A stretch of DNA of 64,000 nucleotides from assembly GCF_026230105.1 (NCBI RefSeq), contig NC_079479.1, positions 34,131,385-34,195,384 of the forward strand. Reading direction: 5' to 3'. Numbering within the stretch: position 1 is the stretch's first letter; every line of letters begins with the position of its first letter. Origin of the DNA: Diorhabda sublineata (lineage: Eukaryota > Arthropoda > Insecta > Coleoptera > Chrysomelidae). Below, in pieces: positions 12,526 through 23,145 of the stretch. The translations under genes were made by a program, and so were the position numbers. Below the pieces are notes generated by a model. The model was not told where the DNA came from and did no database searches. It saw nothing but the letters and a program-made list of their open reading frames with translations.

Positions 12526-13436
12526 ATGACCAATTAGGAGTAAATGAGTGAAATTCTTGTCGACCTTGAAAAACTATAACCAAATAACCTGTTAAGATCA
12601 ATTTCTGATTCATTAGATGATATAATTGGTCAATTCCATGCAAGAAGTTGTGTTTTTAAGGATATTCGGGATAAATTGAAAGAAAAATTCGGAAAAATCA
12701 AATTTTATTGTAGTGCTATGTATCAATCATATCACAGTTATATTTAAAAATTACCAATTTCAAAAATTTCAGTCATAGAATTAAAAAAAAAATCGATGTT
12801 GATTTATTATATTAAAATAAATAAATAAAATATGTGCAGCTTACAAGTTATTAATAAATAAACTTAGGATAGGAATAAATTAATTAATTAGATAATACCT
12901 CGGATAAAACTACAAATATATATATATATTATATATATAAAAAAAAATAAATAAAAGTTGGACACTGTTAGGCGAGTCTCTTTGAAGAACTGGAAATTTT
13001 TTACATAGCTGCCAAATTTTCACAAAAAAAAACATCGGACAACTGTGTTAACAAGAATACTTACAATACAAGATTTTTATATAAATTTTCATATAAACAG
13101 GAACAATTCGTCGTACAAATAACAACAAACGACTTTATTGAATTTTGTGATCATCATTTAAAAAAAAATTACAATACGTAATTTTTGTATTAAGAACAAT
13201 TTTTATTGAAAACATTAGTCAATCGTAAAAAACGTTCCTGCATAGTTTAAAAAAATTTCACAAGATTTTATTCATTACCTATTTATAACAAGAGTAGCAT
13301 TTTCAAAATAGTTAAAATCAAATGCTACCAAGAAATTTTTTCGAAACAATTACATCAAGTAAAATATTGTAAAAATATTTTCTGTATAATAAGTACAATT
13401 ATTTAAAAACATCAGACGGTGTAGTATCATTTTGTT
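12526..13436. other. Low-complexity AT-rich 3' flank
   Basis: Poly-A, AT-dinucleotide and AATAAA-rich DNA. Minus-strand AATAAA signals here (for example plus-strand TTTATT near 13202 and 13131) could serve as polyadenylation signals for the gene ending at 13437, which also has AATAAA overlapping its stop codon. Confidence 0.5.
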
Positions 13437-13781
13437 TTATTTGTTAGATTGTAGAAGTTTCAAATACTTCAGCACTTGATCGAGGTACTCCAAACAGTTC
13501 AAATACTCCTTGTAGACGATATAGTTTCTAGTATCTCTTCCTGTCGTATCTAAATTCCTCTTCATATGATCTGGCATTATTGATTCTGTTACATCACACG
13601 AAGGAAGAATTTTAACGGCGGTCAAGAAACTGTTAAATTCGCATAACAACGCTCTCAGTTCGGCTCTCTTCTGCGAGAAGACTTGGTCGGCGCTGTTAGG
13701 CGTTGCTTCGTTAGCGGCTACATCGATACCAACACCATAGACCTGGAGATAACGGTAGAGTTCCTTAACGAGCTCGATTGG
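13437..13781 (-). CDS. Exon 4 (terminal) of the cytokine-like gene
   Basis: The exon opens after the acceptor TTTATTCCAG and encodes 114 residues, from PIELVKELYRYLQVY to KLLQSNK and a TAA stop. Codon use is clearly coding (GTC, CTC, GCC, ACC), unlike the AT-rich surroundings. It holds three of the four mature cysteines and predicted helices B, C and D. AATAAA overlaps the stop codon. Confidence 0.8.
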   Translation of the reverse strand, partial: PIELVKELYRYLQVYGVGIDVAANEATPNSADQVFSQKRAELRALLCEFNSFLTAVKILPSCDVTESIMPDHMKRNLDTTGRDTRNYIVYKEYLNCLEYLDQVLKYLKLLQSNK

Positions 13782-16700
13782 CTGGAATAAAAATATTAGT
13801 ATTAATTTTTCATTCGATATAAATGAGATAACGCCTATGATATAGTAATGAAAAATCCAAAATGGTAAAGCACCAGGACCAGACGTTTTCCCTGAATCAA
13901 AGACATTATGAATAATCTACTGATAAAACTTTGAGCCTATCAAGATCATCTTCATTCCACAAAAAGATCCCAACATATATAGACCACTTTGAATGATGAA
14001 CTCGCACAGTAAAATTCTATAAATACTAATCAGAAACAAACTAATTTAATGTCAAAACTAAAGAATTCTCCCGAACATGAGTGGGACCAAACAGCTGCAA
14101 AAGAGCGATGATTTTCAACGCTCTCCCCAACATGATTTTGTATGAGGCACTAGTATGGAAAAGGTTGTTGTCACTAAAAGAAAGTCGATTCCAAATACCT
14201 CGGAACAGATCCAGAGAAAGAAATCTGAGTACGTGGCAAGAAAGATGAAATAACGAGACAATGAAATAACAGTGGACAAAACGCTTGGAAAGGATAGACT
14301 GCGTACACTGCCCAACTTTTTTATTTTGGGATACATCCTACCGCAAATGTGATTAGAATATAATTGTTAAATTCTTACCGTTTTTGATTTCAATTCATTC
14401 TCAGGAACCTCTTCTTTATACTGTTTGGGTAATGCCGGTAGCCACCCGAAACTTCGGTCTACGAAAAGTTCGTCGAAAGATTTGGAAAACGTCTTCTGAG
14501 CCTGGAAAAAAAAATGGATTATTATAGTAATATAAAGGATGTAAAGTACCATCGAGTATCTATTTCTGCGCCAAAGTAAACAAAATTAATTCATTGCCGT
14601 AGGTTAATTTTTTTTTATTTTTTCAATTATCTACGGTATTTTACGGGATTCCCCAAATATTTACAATGGAATCGTTCCAACGATTTTATATTAAAAAAAA
14701 ACATGCACCATCATCCTTATTAAAATATCATAGAATTAACTATTTATAAATATAGTGGGGCTAAGTAAGTAAACTTTTATGAGTATTTTACCCTTTTAAA
14801 TAAATGTACTAAAATATAATTACGATTGTTGAAACATGTAATTTTAACCGTTATCAACTTTAGTTTTCGCCCAAATGAATTCACACATACATAAACTGAA
14901 TAACACAGGTCCGTAATGACTCCCATGATACTCAGAAACGTTGAAAAAAGTTATAACATCCGATTCAATCTAGTTATCATGATTTGTATTGAGTTTGTTA
15001 TCAAAAGGATTGTTGAAGCAATAGTTTCAGAGGCTAACGCTTACCGTAACCAATCACTTATTTATTCAAACTGATGTAATTGTCTACAAATCACTTTCAA
15101 CAAATAGACGTTGAAGTTTTTCCGAGGCCACTTCGTTCAACAGATTTATATCGCATCGAACATAAAGAGGGAACAGTACAATTTACATTACCCTTCAATT
15201 AATTTTCATTTAATGGAAAAAACTTTATATCATTTCCATTTTGATCTGACTAATATAAAACCTCAATCCATGTCATATAATTGTTAATATCGAATTTTGT
15301 AACGTTCAAATAAAATTGATTGTTAGGAGAGGAAGTCTAGAATGGGCTTAGCGAATTGCAGTGACTTCCTCTTGAATAAATCGAATAAATCGATAGTAAG
15401 AATTGACTAATAGACAGGACCGGTTTTACCGAATATAAACACATTTCCTAACAGCCCTCTACACACTCGAAACTCGAAAATAAGGGTTACAAATAGCTCG
15501 GGTTGAACATAGTTGTCTATTACTTCACAAAAAAATGATGCATTAACAAAATTACACATTAGAGGAACGATTTAAATGAAGAAAAGGTGGAAAACAACAT
15601 AAGGGTACATTTTGAACTGAAAAACTCTTAATACCATTATTGGTTTCCAAAATTTGTAGAAAGATACTATAATTTTAAAAATTATCAATTTACAAACCAC
15701 TAGGTTAAGAGTAATACCAATCAGAGAAAGATTCTGAGAGTTAAATTGCCATTAGGCTGATTTAAACTACAATCCTTTAGTAATTCGGAATCCTAAATGA
15801 TTATTTTAAATGCTTGTAAAAAAGAAATAGAATTGTAGATAAAGGAATCAATTAATTGATATTTTTCTCCGGAACTATCAAAAAAGAATTATAACAAACT
15901 TATACGACAGTCAAACACTTAATCTGGACAAGAACTTTTCTATTTTAAAAATGGAATATCACACGATCTGTATGTACCAAAACAGCAGGGAATTATTTTT
16001 GGGGTGGTTGTGTCGACCGAGATTACAGAAAACGTCTCATATTAATACCGTGAGCCTGTATGAAGGACTGTAGACGAAAATGCATGTCCAATACTTTTTA
16101 TTTTACGTGATCTCCCTTTTTATCCATGCTCCACAAATCATGGTATTGTTGTCCACTATCTAACGTGGAAAAAACTTTTCTGGCACTGTCGATTTTGGAC
16201 GATTTTCACGAAACTCATCCTGTGCCAAAGTGAGACCATGGCAAGAAAATGTTCAAGATTTATTTCCATTTTTTGGCCAAGATGAATGATTCAAGTATTC
16301 GCAAACAACTCAATTAGCAATTAGACTTGTGTCATCTTAAAACTATCAAAGGCCGATGTCCATTGAAAAGCTAATCAGGCACTTTGAGCTTTTGACGCCA
16401 CTAGACGAATTGTGAGGCTTGTCCAAGGATTATTTGATTTGCATTTTTTTTCTCCATGCACCTGAGGCTTTCCATATCGTTCGTGATATATATAGTTTAG
16501 AAATTGGGGCTCAAGTGAAGCTGTTGTTTAGGAAGAAAGGTGCTTCCATCCTTCTCTGCAGGATCTGCTTTGCGATCAGACTACTGAAAGATATAATAGC
16601 AACAATTTTGGATACATTCCGGATCATTTCTATTATAATGAATTCATATTTCCTCGTGAGTAATATATAATAATTACAGATTGTTTTTAAGAATGTCATG

Positions 16701-19369
16701 TTCGCTATTTTAAATACATCATTTAAAAAACGGTCCTGTTAACAATAGTTATTTTATTAATGGCAGTAGAAAGACATTTTACCGGATGTAAGGAAGACGT
16801 AAGTTATTTGTATCCGATAGAAAAAGACAACAGTAACCTGGCATTAAGATAGAGAATGGGACAAAAAATATGATAGTGTGTAATCAGACATCGTGTGACG
16901 GTATAGAAAAGTACGTATGGGGAATAATTAATTTTCTAAAAGACGTATACGTTTCTTAAAATAATTTCATTCAAGATATGTCATATATTATGATCGATTC
17001 TTTATATGATTACATTGTTAAAATCATCTTAAACCAGAAATAAGTTCTATGCATTTAATATTTAACGTATTATTTTATAATATTTGATTGATATCTATTT
17101 GAGAAATTGGGTCTCGTACAAAATAATGCAATTTGGTTTGAATTATAGCAGAAAAAACTTCTTCTTCTTCTTTATCTTTAAATTCAAACACGCCAGTTAC
17201 AAAAATTACAATTATTTTGGATATATGGTAAACGCAGCTGTTCATAACGCAAATTATGTACATCTCAGAATGGATTATTTTGTTGGTCGTATATCAGGAT
17301 TACTGCAAACATTTCAGATCTTCAATGCTTCAATTATGAATGGTTTATTAACACGGATCAACGCTTTTACGAGGCACTACAGGAAGTAAGTCAATTTTCA
17401 AAACTTTGAGTCCGATAAGTCGAAGATTGCAATTAATATTATTGAAAATACACCTTTCGTGGCTGATTATTCATATTTACAAATAAAAAATAATCGTTCA
17501 TGGAGCAGTAACGATCGTAATGTAAGTTTAGTTTTAAATTTTGAAATATTGATAGCTCTGTAGCCTAGCTGCAGCTGGGATGATGAAGACCAACTTGACC
17601 ATCTTGACCATCTTGCAGGTGGTCAGAAGGTATTCGGTTTTTCTTTCTTTGCGTGTCATCTGATATTCTACCCACGTGGTATCATAGATCATCGTTTTTT
17701 TCTTAAAAAATGCTTATTTATGGCGTTCTCTACACTGATCTCTATCGAGTATGTCATTACTGGTCTCACACAGGTCTTGTACATTCTGAATTTGCTACTG
17801 GTAGTCATATATTAGTCATCAACAATGATGACTGGAATAATTATGTAAACCTCACTAATCTAGATGTAATTGAACCTTTAGGGACTGCTAAAGTTTTTTG
17901 TCATATACGGTGTAGTTTTTTATAAAAAAAAAACGCGCACCACAATCAGTTTGAGGCTTCCCGTATCAGCTAAGTATTATACAACGGATATATCGTCTTC
18001 AGTAGGCACATTTATACGAATATTTGAGTTTTTTTACATCATTTGGGAAGTATATGTAAAATTTGACCGGTTGACTTGCTCAGGATAATTTTGCGGATCT
18101 GATTTGCCAGAAGCTTTCATTTTTCAACGAGTCTTTCTTCCAAAATTCTTATTAATTCTCTCGGTCCTTTGTTTGTGGTAGTACCTCATATATTTTATTC
18201 CCTTTATGATTCTGTCCATCCTCTATTTCTCGATCTTGTTGTTCTGGCTTCAAATATTCTTTTTGCAATCCTTTTCTCATTTTCTGCTGTTTAAATCTTT
18301 ATCCCGTGTCTTTGTTTCTGTGCTCAAGATCATCGTCTTGTGTGTACCTATGTTTTTTGTTCCTGCTACTGTTCAAAACATTGGTTTAGTGTTTTTTTTT
18401 TATCAATGAAACATATTTCTCTTAATGTAACTTTGTCCATTTTACAATGCCCCACTTAAGAGCCTTTAAATCTGGTTTTTATTTCTTTTATAGCCTCATC
18501 TAGGATTTTAGGACTTTATATAAAACCTTGTCTTACTCCTTCGTTTGCCAAAATATACTGACTGACTTATAAATGTCAAAAAGTTCAGTGTGACAGTTCA
18601 TTTGTGTATTTAACTTTTTCGTAAGTTCTAATAGGCTAAAATAACAAATATAATTGTTTTATGGATGGAATTCACGATACACTCAATCATGACTTTGATA
18701 GTATTTATTTGTTACTATTTAATGGTTATGTTTTATAATTTATTTTGAAAAGTACTTCATTTGTATAAATATCAAAATTAACAGAAAATGCATATTTATA
18801 CTATAAGAATACGCATTTTATAGTCATAAATGATGTTTTTCGAATTATACTTGACCTAGTTTGAATTTTCATGGAAAAACGACCAGCCTTGATTCAGTTC
18901 GTATACAAAAAAAAACCCAAAATCAACGATTTTTCTATGAGTAGAATATATAAGTGGTGAAACTGGAATCAAGGTGAAGTTTCCGAGATTTATTTAAACT
19001 AATTTTGAACAAAAGCACGTTTTATAACAAAAATAGACAACACGAAACACGAAAAATCCTCAGAATTGATTCTTGTTATTGTATCTAATCGAAAAAATCG
19101 ATACTTACATAATCTTCTTTGGTGCGATTTGCTTCTGAACTAGTAATATAAACTTGGTTAATTAAGTCATCCATATTCCAAGTTTGGAAATCATCGACTG
19201 CAATATCTGTAGGGAGTAAAGATGTATCTATGTCGCAGGGATTGTTCCACCATTTTCCAAACATTTTGCTTTTTATTGGCGCCGTATATGATGCTGGCAG
19301 ATTTATTAACGTGAGGTAGACTAAGACTAATAGGACGTGTTTAAGACCTGAAAAAAGAAAAAAAATCAT
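13437..19369 (-). CDS. Secreted four-helix, cytokine-like protein (spliced gene, exons 2-4)
   Basis: Three exons, 19109-19347 (or up to an ATG at 19369), 14379-14501 and 13437-13781, join in frame through introns with GTAAG donors and pyrimidine-rich CAG acceptors; both introns are phase 0. The product has a hydrophobic signal-peptide core (HVLLVLVYLTLINLPASYTA), a mature chain of about 215 residues, one N-glycosylation sequon (NRT) and four cysteines (NNPC, LLCEF, LPSCD, YLNCL). Four amphipathic helical stretches are apparent: WNMDDLINQ onwards, ELVKELYRYLQVY, QKRAELRALLCEFNSFL and YKEYLNCLEYLDQVLKYLKL, with a long loop between the first two. This is the layout of a long-chain helical cytokine such as IL-6-type or insect Unpaired ligands, which act through JAK/STAT receptors. 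Homology is not established; another secreted helical family remains possible. Confidence 0.7.
13855..14050 (+). pseudogene. LINE reverse transcriptase fragment inside an intron
   Basis: The plus strand reads NGKAPGPDVFPES, the conserved start of many LINE RT domains, then LLIKLFEPIKIIFIPQK-like sequence and a LMNSHSKIL...LIRNKLI stretch resembling the ISLMSHxLKILxxIIxxRI block. Stops and deletions separate the pieces. It lies antisense in the 597-bp intron between exons 3 and 4 of the cytokine-like gene. Confidence 0.55.
14379..14501 (-). CDS. Exon 3 of the cytokine-like gene
   Basis: 123 bases, exactly 41 codons, phase 0 at both ends. The acceptor follows a run of T (TTTTTTTTTCCAG) and the donor is ACG|GTAAG. 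It encodes AQKTFSKSFDELFVDRSFGW then LPALPKQYKEEVPENELKSK and T: the end of helix A and the long A-B loop, rich in Pro and charged residues. Confidence 0.75.
14541..16019. other. Intronic sequence, nothing recognised
   Basis: Part of the 4.6-kb intron between exons 2 and 3 of the minus-strand gene. AT-rich, no domain-bearing frame. Confidence 0.5.
16020..16270 (-). pseudogene. Mariner transposase N-terminal relic
   Basis: The minus strand reads DEFRENRPKSTVPE followed, through stops and shifts, by IVDNNTMICGA. This resembles the hinge between the two helix-turn-helix motifs of mariner transposases (DExREGRPKTAVVPENIxxVR). No catalytic core follows. A short, decayed copy inside the intron; the assignment rests on one good motif. 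Confidence 0.4.
16271..19108. other. Intronic sequence, no further gene recognised
   Basis: AT-rich DNA with an open plus frame at 17084-17389 that lacks a domain and a T-rich stretch at 18130-18420 that faintly resembles an antisense LINE C-terminus. Neither is strong enough to call. Confidence 0.4.
19109..19347 (-). CDS. Exon 2 of the cytokine-like gene (signal peptide core and N-terminus)
   Basis: The donor is GATTAT|GTAAGTATCG at 19108/19109. At the upstream side the sequence TTTTTTTTCTTTTTTCAG|GTC is a near-ideal acceptor, which makes 19347 the likely exon start in phase 1. An in-frame ATG at 19369 lies inside that acceptor tract (MIFFLFSGLKH...) and would give a 242-residue product without an upstream exon; I consider that start less likely. 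The exon encodes the hydrophobic core, a probable cleavage after SYTA, the FGKWWNNPCDID segment and the start of helix A with the NRT glycosylation sequon. Confidence 0.7.
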
Positions 19370-20927
19370 AAATATATCTAATAAAAACTTCGATAATTAA
19401 TAAACGATACGTCAGTGATATAATTTTGCCCTTTTTTTTTTAATTTTTCGTAATTTCTTCTTTAGTCGCATGGTCATTGCTAAAAACAGTGACTAGTTTG
19501 AATCAAATGCCTTCTAAAAACAGCTGAAACTGTGCGAAAAATTGAGATACAACAGAGGATAGGGCCAGTCCTAGCAGCTGCATTGCACGCGAACTGCCAC
19601 AACAAAGGGCGGCCACAATTTTATAAATCATACAACATAGTTTAAGGAATATTCTATAATCTATCATTGTTTACATATTTGACAAGATACGTGGTAGAGA
19701 CGGCAATAGTTAGAGCTTCTACGGCTAGATTTCGAGTGCAGTGATGAACCAATTTCAAATTCATTCCGAGCTCTTCACGAAATTAAGTTTTCAAGGCATT
19801 TCTATCGTCTCCGCTGGTGTCACTTGTTAAATTTAATAGAATGGCCAAGATCTGAAGACCATGAATCATTTTGAGCAACCGTACATTGAAATTTTGGAAA
19901 AATGTAACATCGAATATTATTGTAGTTCATGCGAATTAGTATAGAATTCTCTACCGTTCCATAACAAAGACAAAATATTAAAACCCTTTAAGTAAAAGTG
20001 GTTTATTTTATGACGACTCGTAAAAATCATAAAAGACATAGTGTGTTGTATCATTATTATGGTTGAGTCGGCGAAGCTATTCAGAGATTGTCGAAAGACA
20101 GCAGCGCTATTTAAATATATACAGGATTGTGGACACATCATGAAGAACCGTGAGAAATATTCAAAGTCACCAGGTCACCGACAGTATAAACACGACCGAT
20201 GGACACAAATTTTATGTTTTTCTTTTTTAATACGTTAAGACACTTGTTCGGTTTGCTCTCGATCATTTTTTTAACCAAGTATTTCGCACAAATCCAGAGC
20301 GACGAATACGAAAATTGCGAAAATTTGATAATTACTTTAGAATGACGATACAGTCGATTAAATTGATATTAACATTAACGTCACTAACAATATACTGGAT
20401 TATATTTATTGTTCGTTCACAAGGGTTATCTAAAATCCATTGATAACTGTCAAAAATGAGATGAAGAAAGTTCATACATAGAATCCGGAATACCGAGTTG
20501 CCAGAACACAATTTATTCTTTGGTGCGTCTTTTGGGGGTTTCCTAATCATATTGAATAACTTCCTTCCAGACCGCATCTTCTTATTTTCTGCTTTTATAT
20601 CTTGTTATTTCTTTTAATCTATTTTGATTTGTTGTCTTCTTCAAAACGAGTTCATTAGCTTCGTATGTTTGTAACAGAATCTTTGGATCTAATCTAATTA
20701 GAAATTTTGCACACTTATTAAGGAACGATGAAACTACTGTAATTTTTTGAATTCGTCCAATTATCCTGACTAGGATTTCCAAGCACGAAACGAAATCCTC
20801 AAACTCGATTTTTTCACCTATTTCAAATCATCTTTAGAAGGAACATGAGGACTGTAACTTTTCGTTTATCTAGAACGAGAATCGAAACATCGTTTTTTGG
20901 GTCAAAATTTCAAATTGAAAACTTAAT
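19370..20927. other. Non-coding stretch
   Basis: Several 65-80 codon frames occur on both strands (20041-20238 plus; 20332-20577 and 20582-20782 minus) without recognisable domains or convincing borders. Confidence 0.4.
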
Positions 20928-21185
20928 CTACAAACATTTTTCATTCGACGATCTTCGTCGTCTCGCCATCTCTAAGTCAGCTAAGGTACTTCCGGGACCG
21001 TCTTCGTAGTGTACCATGGGATCGATGAACGTGCAAATTATAATATTAGTATTAAAAATGAGAATAGCGAAGAAAATAAAACCGTTTGCGCGCGTTAAGA
21101 AACCCCGTAAAAAAATTGTTGCAGTGAGAATGACTGATGAAATTCCTCGTAAATTGCAAATAATCCGACTTGTCCTTAAATACAT
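20928..21185 (-). CDS. Possible small membrane or secreted protein, 85 residues
   Basis: ATG at 21185 opens an 85-codon frame with a hydrophobic segment (GFIFFAILIFNTNIIICTFI) followed by a hydrophilic tail, DPMVHYEDGPGSTLADLEMA, and RRRRSSNEKCL. The tail has higher GC and coding-like codons. TATATATA lies about 35 bases upstream (21215-21222), but this leaves almost no 5' leader. The plus strand is also open over 61 codons here, so one of the two is a shadow. I do not recognise the protein. Confidence 0.3.
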   Translation of the reverse strand: MYLRTSRIICNLRGISSVILTATIFLRGFLTRANGFIFFAILIFNTNIIICTFIDPMVHYEDGPGSTLADLEMARRRRSSNEKCL

Positions 21186-21206
21186 TCTTACGTCTAAATA
21201 ACGCAA

Positions 21207-22199
21207 GAAAACAGTATATATAAAGATCAGGTGTAGGAAACTCGGTCTATTTATTGTTGTCTTAAAGAGAGACTAGAATGAGCTATGACTGCAGGATTTG
21301 TTAAATGGTCGATAATTACACTAATCAATGTATCATTCTCAACTATTTACTGCATTTTTGTAAAATTATAATTGTAAGAAAAAACTAACTAATGGGTAAA
21401 GAAACACAGGTGGACGAATAAAATAAAAATAATTTTAGATCGAGACTACCAACGCAGAAATAGTAATGGTTAATTTAATTATGTTTTTTGTGGTCATAGG
21501 TAACAAACTTACGGTTATAAACGGTTGTTTCTCAAAAAAAAAAAAAAGAAATAATATTGGCTATTACCGTTTAGATCGTCTTCAATGCCTGGTATTCTTT
21601 TAATTGCGCTCACAGCGGTTCAGGCTTTGGAAAAAAACTTTTGAGATATGTTCAACTGTATAAATAAATATAATATTTTTTTTTATTGTGATAGAAAGTA
21701 GAGTAACTCATTTCAGCCTTCCGATACAATGTTTATAAACAGTTAACTTTTATTTTGGTAATTATTATTATAAATTTGGCAATCACTACAACATTTGAGC
21801 GACATCTCTCGCCAGTAAGCAATTTTACATAGTCTGTAATCACGTAAAATCTACTGGGAACCAAATCTGTAAAATGACACGGATTTGACAGCCAATCCAA
21901 GTGCCATTACACTAATAATTACATAATATATGGACTATATGGATATGAAGTAATTTCTCGATCAACTGATTCGGTTTAAGCAATGACTGCTGTCTAATTA
22001 ATTATCAATCCAAAACGAATATAAAAAGTCTCGTTATTCATATCAAATTGGTGATAAAAACGCGCAAAAATTCATGAAAACTAAAAGAAATCCAATAAAT
22101 TTGTTTTGCTTGAAATTGATTGAAGGCAACAATGCTAATAAGAAAATTTTGAATTTCTATCTTTTATTTAAATTAAGAGAAATTCGAAAAAAAAATTAC
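21207..22199. other. Non-coding stretch
   Basis: AT-rich, with poly-A/T runs. No feature recognised. Confidence 0.5.
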
Positions 22200-23145
22200 T
22201 TTTGAAAATATACGTTGAATTATGTCCTAATAATTTTCAGTTACTTTCAAGAAAACTTTCAAGTGCTGACAACATTGTAAATAAACTAATATTTCGAGTA
22301 GTTTTTCAAAAAACAAATTTTGTTTAGTCATATTTTCCATTTTTTTTTTATTAAAAAAAAGTGAATTATAGAGGACAAAATTTAAAAGCTGACAACAATG
22401 TACAAGAAAAATAGGAAAAGTAAATTATGAGGGAAATCTTTGCCAAATTTGCAAACTGACAACAATGTCAGAGATTTATATAATTGTGTACCTTTGTAAT
22501 TTTAGCTCGAAAGTATGTTTTTGTTTTACATAAAAAAAGTGATTTTCAAAGAAAATTCAACGACAACAACAACATTTCGATTCGAATCTAAAAATTGCCG
22601 AAAAGAATATGAGTTTTGGAGATTTTACTTTTCTAGGGGGAATCGAGAAGAAAAAATAGATTTTAAGAGAATTCATGACAAAATTTTGAAAAATGGCAAT
22701 AATGTCAGAGAAAATTTTCAATTCATAGAAATACGTATGGGTATGAAGTCAAAAATGAAATTTGTTTCCCTTAAATTCTTGTATTTTTTAAGTAAAAAAT
22801 GAAACCTGACAAGACTGTTGATACAAAGTTAAAAAAATTGAATATTTTGCTCAATTTTTAAGAAAAATCTATAGTTTAATAATAAGAGTATGAGTTTGGA
22901 AATGTTTGATCATATTTTTAAGTTTTTTATAAGAGGTTATAAAGAAAAACTAAATTATACGGGAATTTTTAACAAAATTTAAGAACTGGCAATAATGACA
23001 AAGAAAAAATTCAATTCGTATAATTACTTTCGTAAATTAGGTCAAAAATAGTTTTGATCATCGAAATTTTTTTCCATAAATCGTATTCTATAAGTAATTT
23101 TTAGAAAAATTTAGAGCCTGAGAACACTGTTAATAATAAAATTGG
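22200..23145. repeat. Degenerate relatives of the 717-bp satellite (left flank)
   Basis: A motif of the form CTGACAACA-TGT recurs with drift near 22265, 22388, 22456, 22694, 22808, 22986 and 23117, embedded in similar AT-rich context (GAAAATTTTCAATTCATA and the like). The same motif occurs in the adjoining 717-bp units (CTGACAACACTGTTAATACG; TGGCAACACTGTTTTTACG). This looks like a decayed edge of the satellite. Confidence 0.6.

Noticed and set aside
14115..14336. 73-codon minus frame in the last intron
   Set aside because: No domain; the plus strand here also gives a readable Lys/Arg-rich string, so neither is convincing.
17084..17389. 101-codon plus frame ending before GTAAGTC
   Set aside because: A donor-like word is present but the frame has no recognisable domain, a poly-Phe run and lies in an intron of the opposite strand.
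18130..18420. Antisense LINE C-terminus
   Set aside because: Minus-strand KRIFEARTTRSRNRG-like words are suggestive only; no catalytic motif and several stops.
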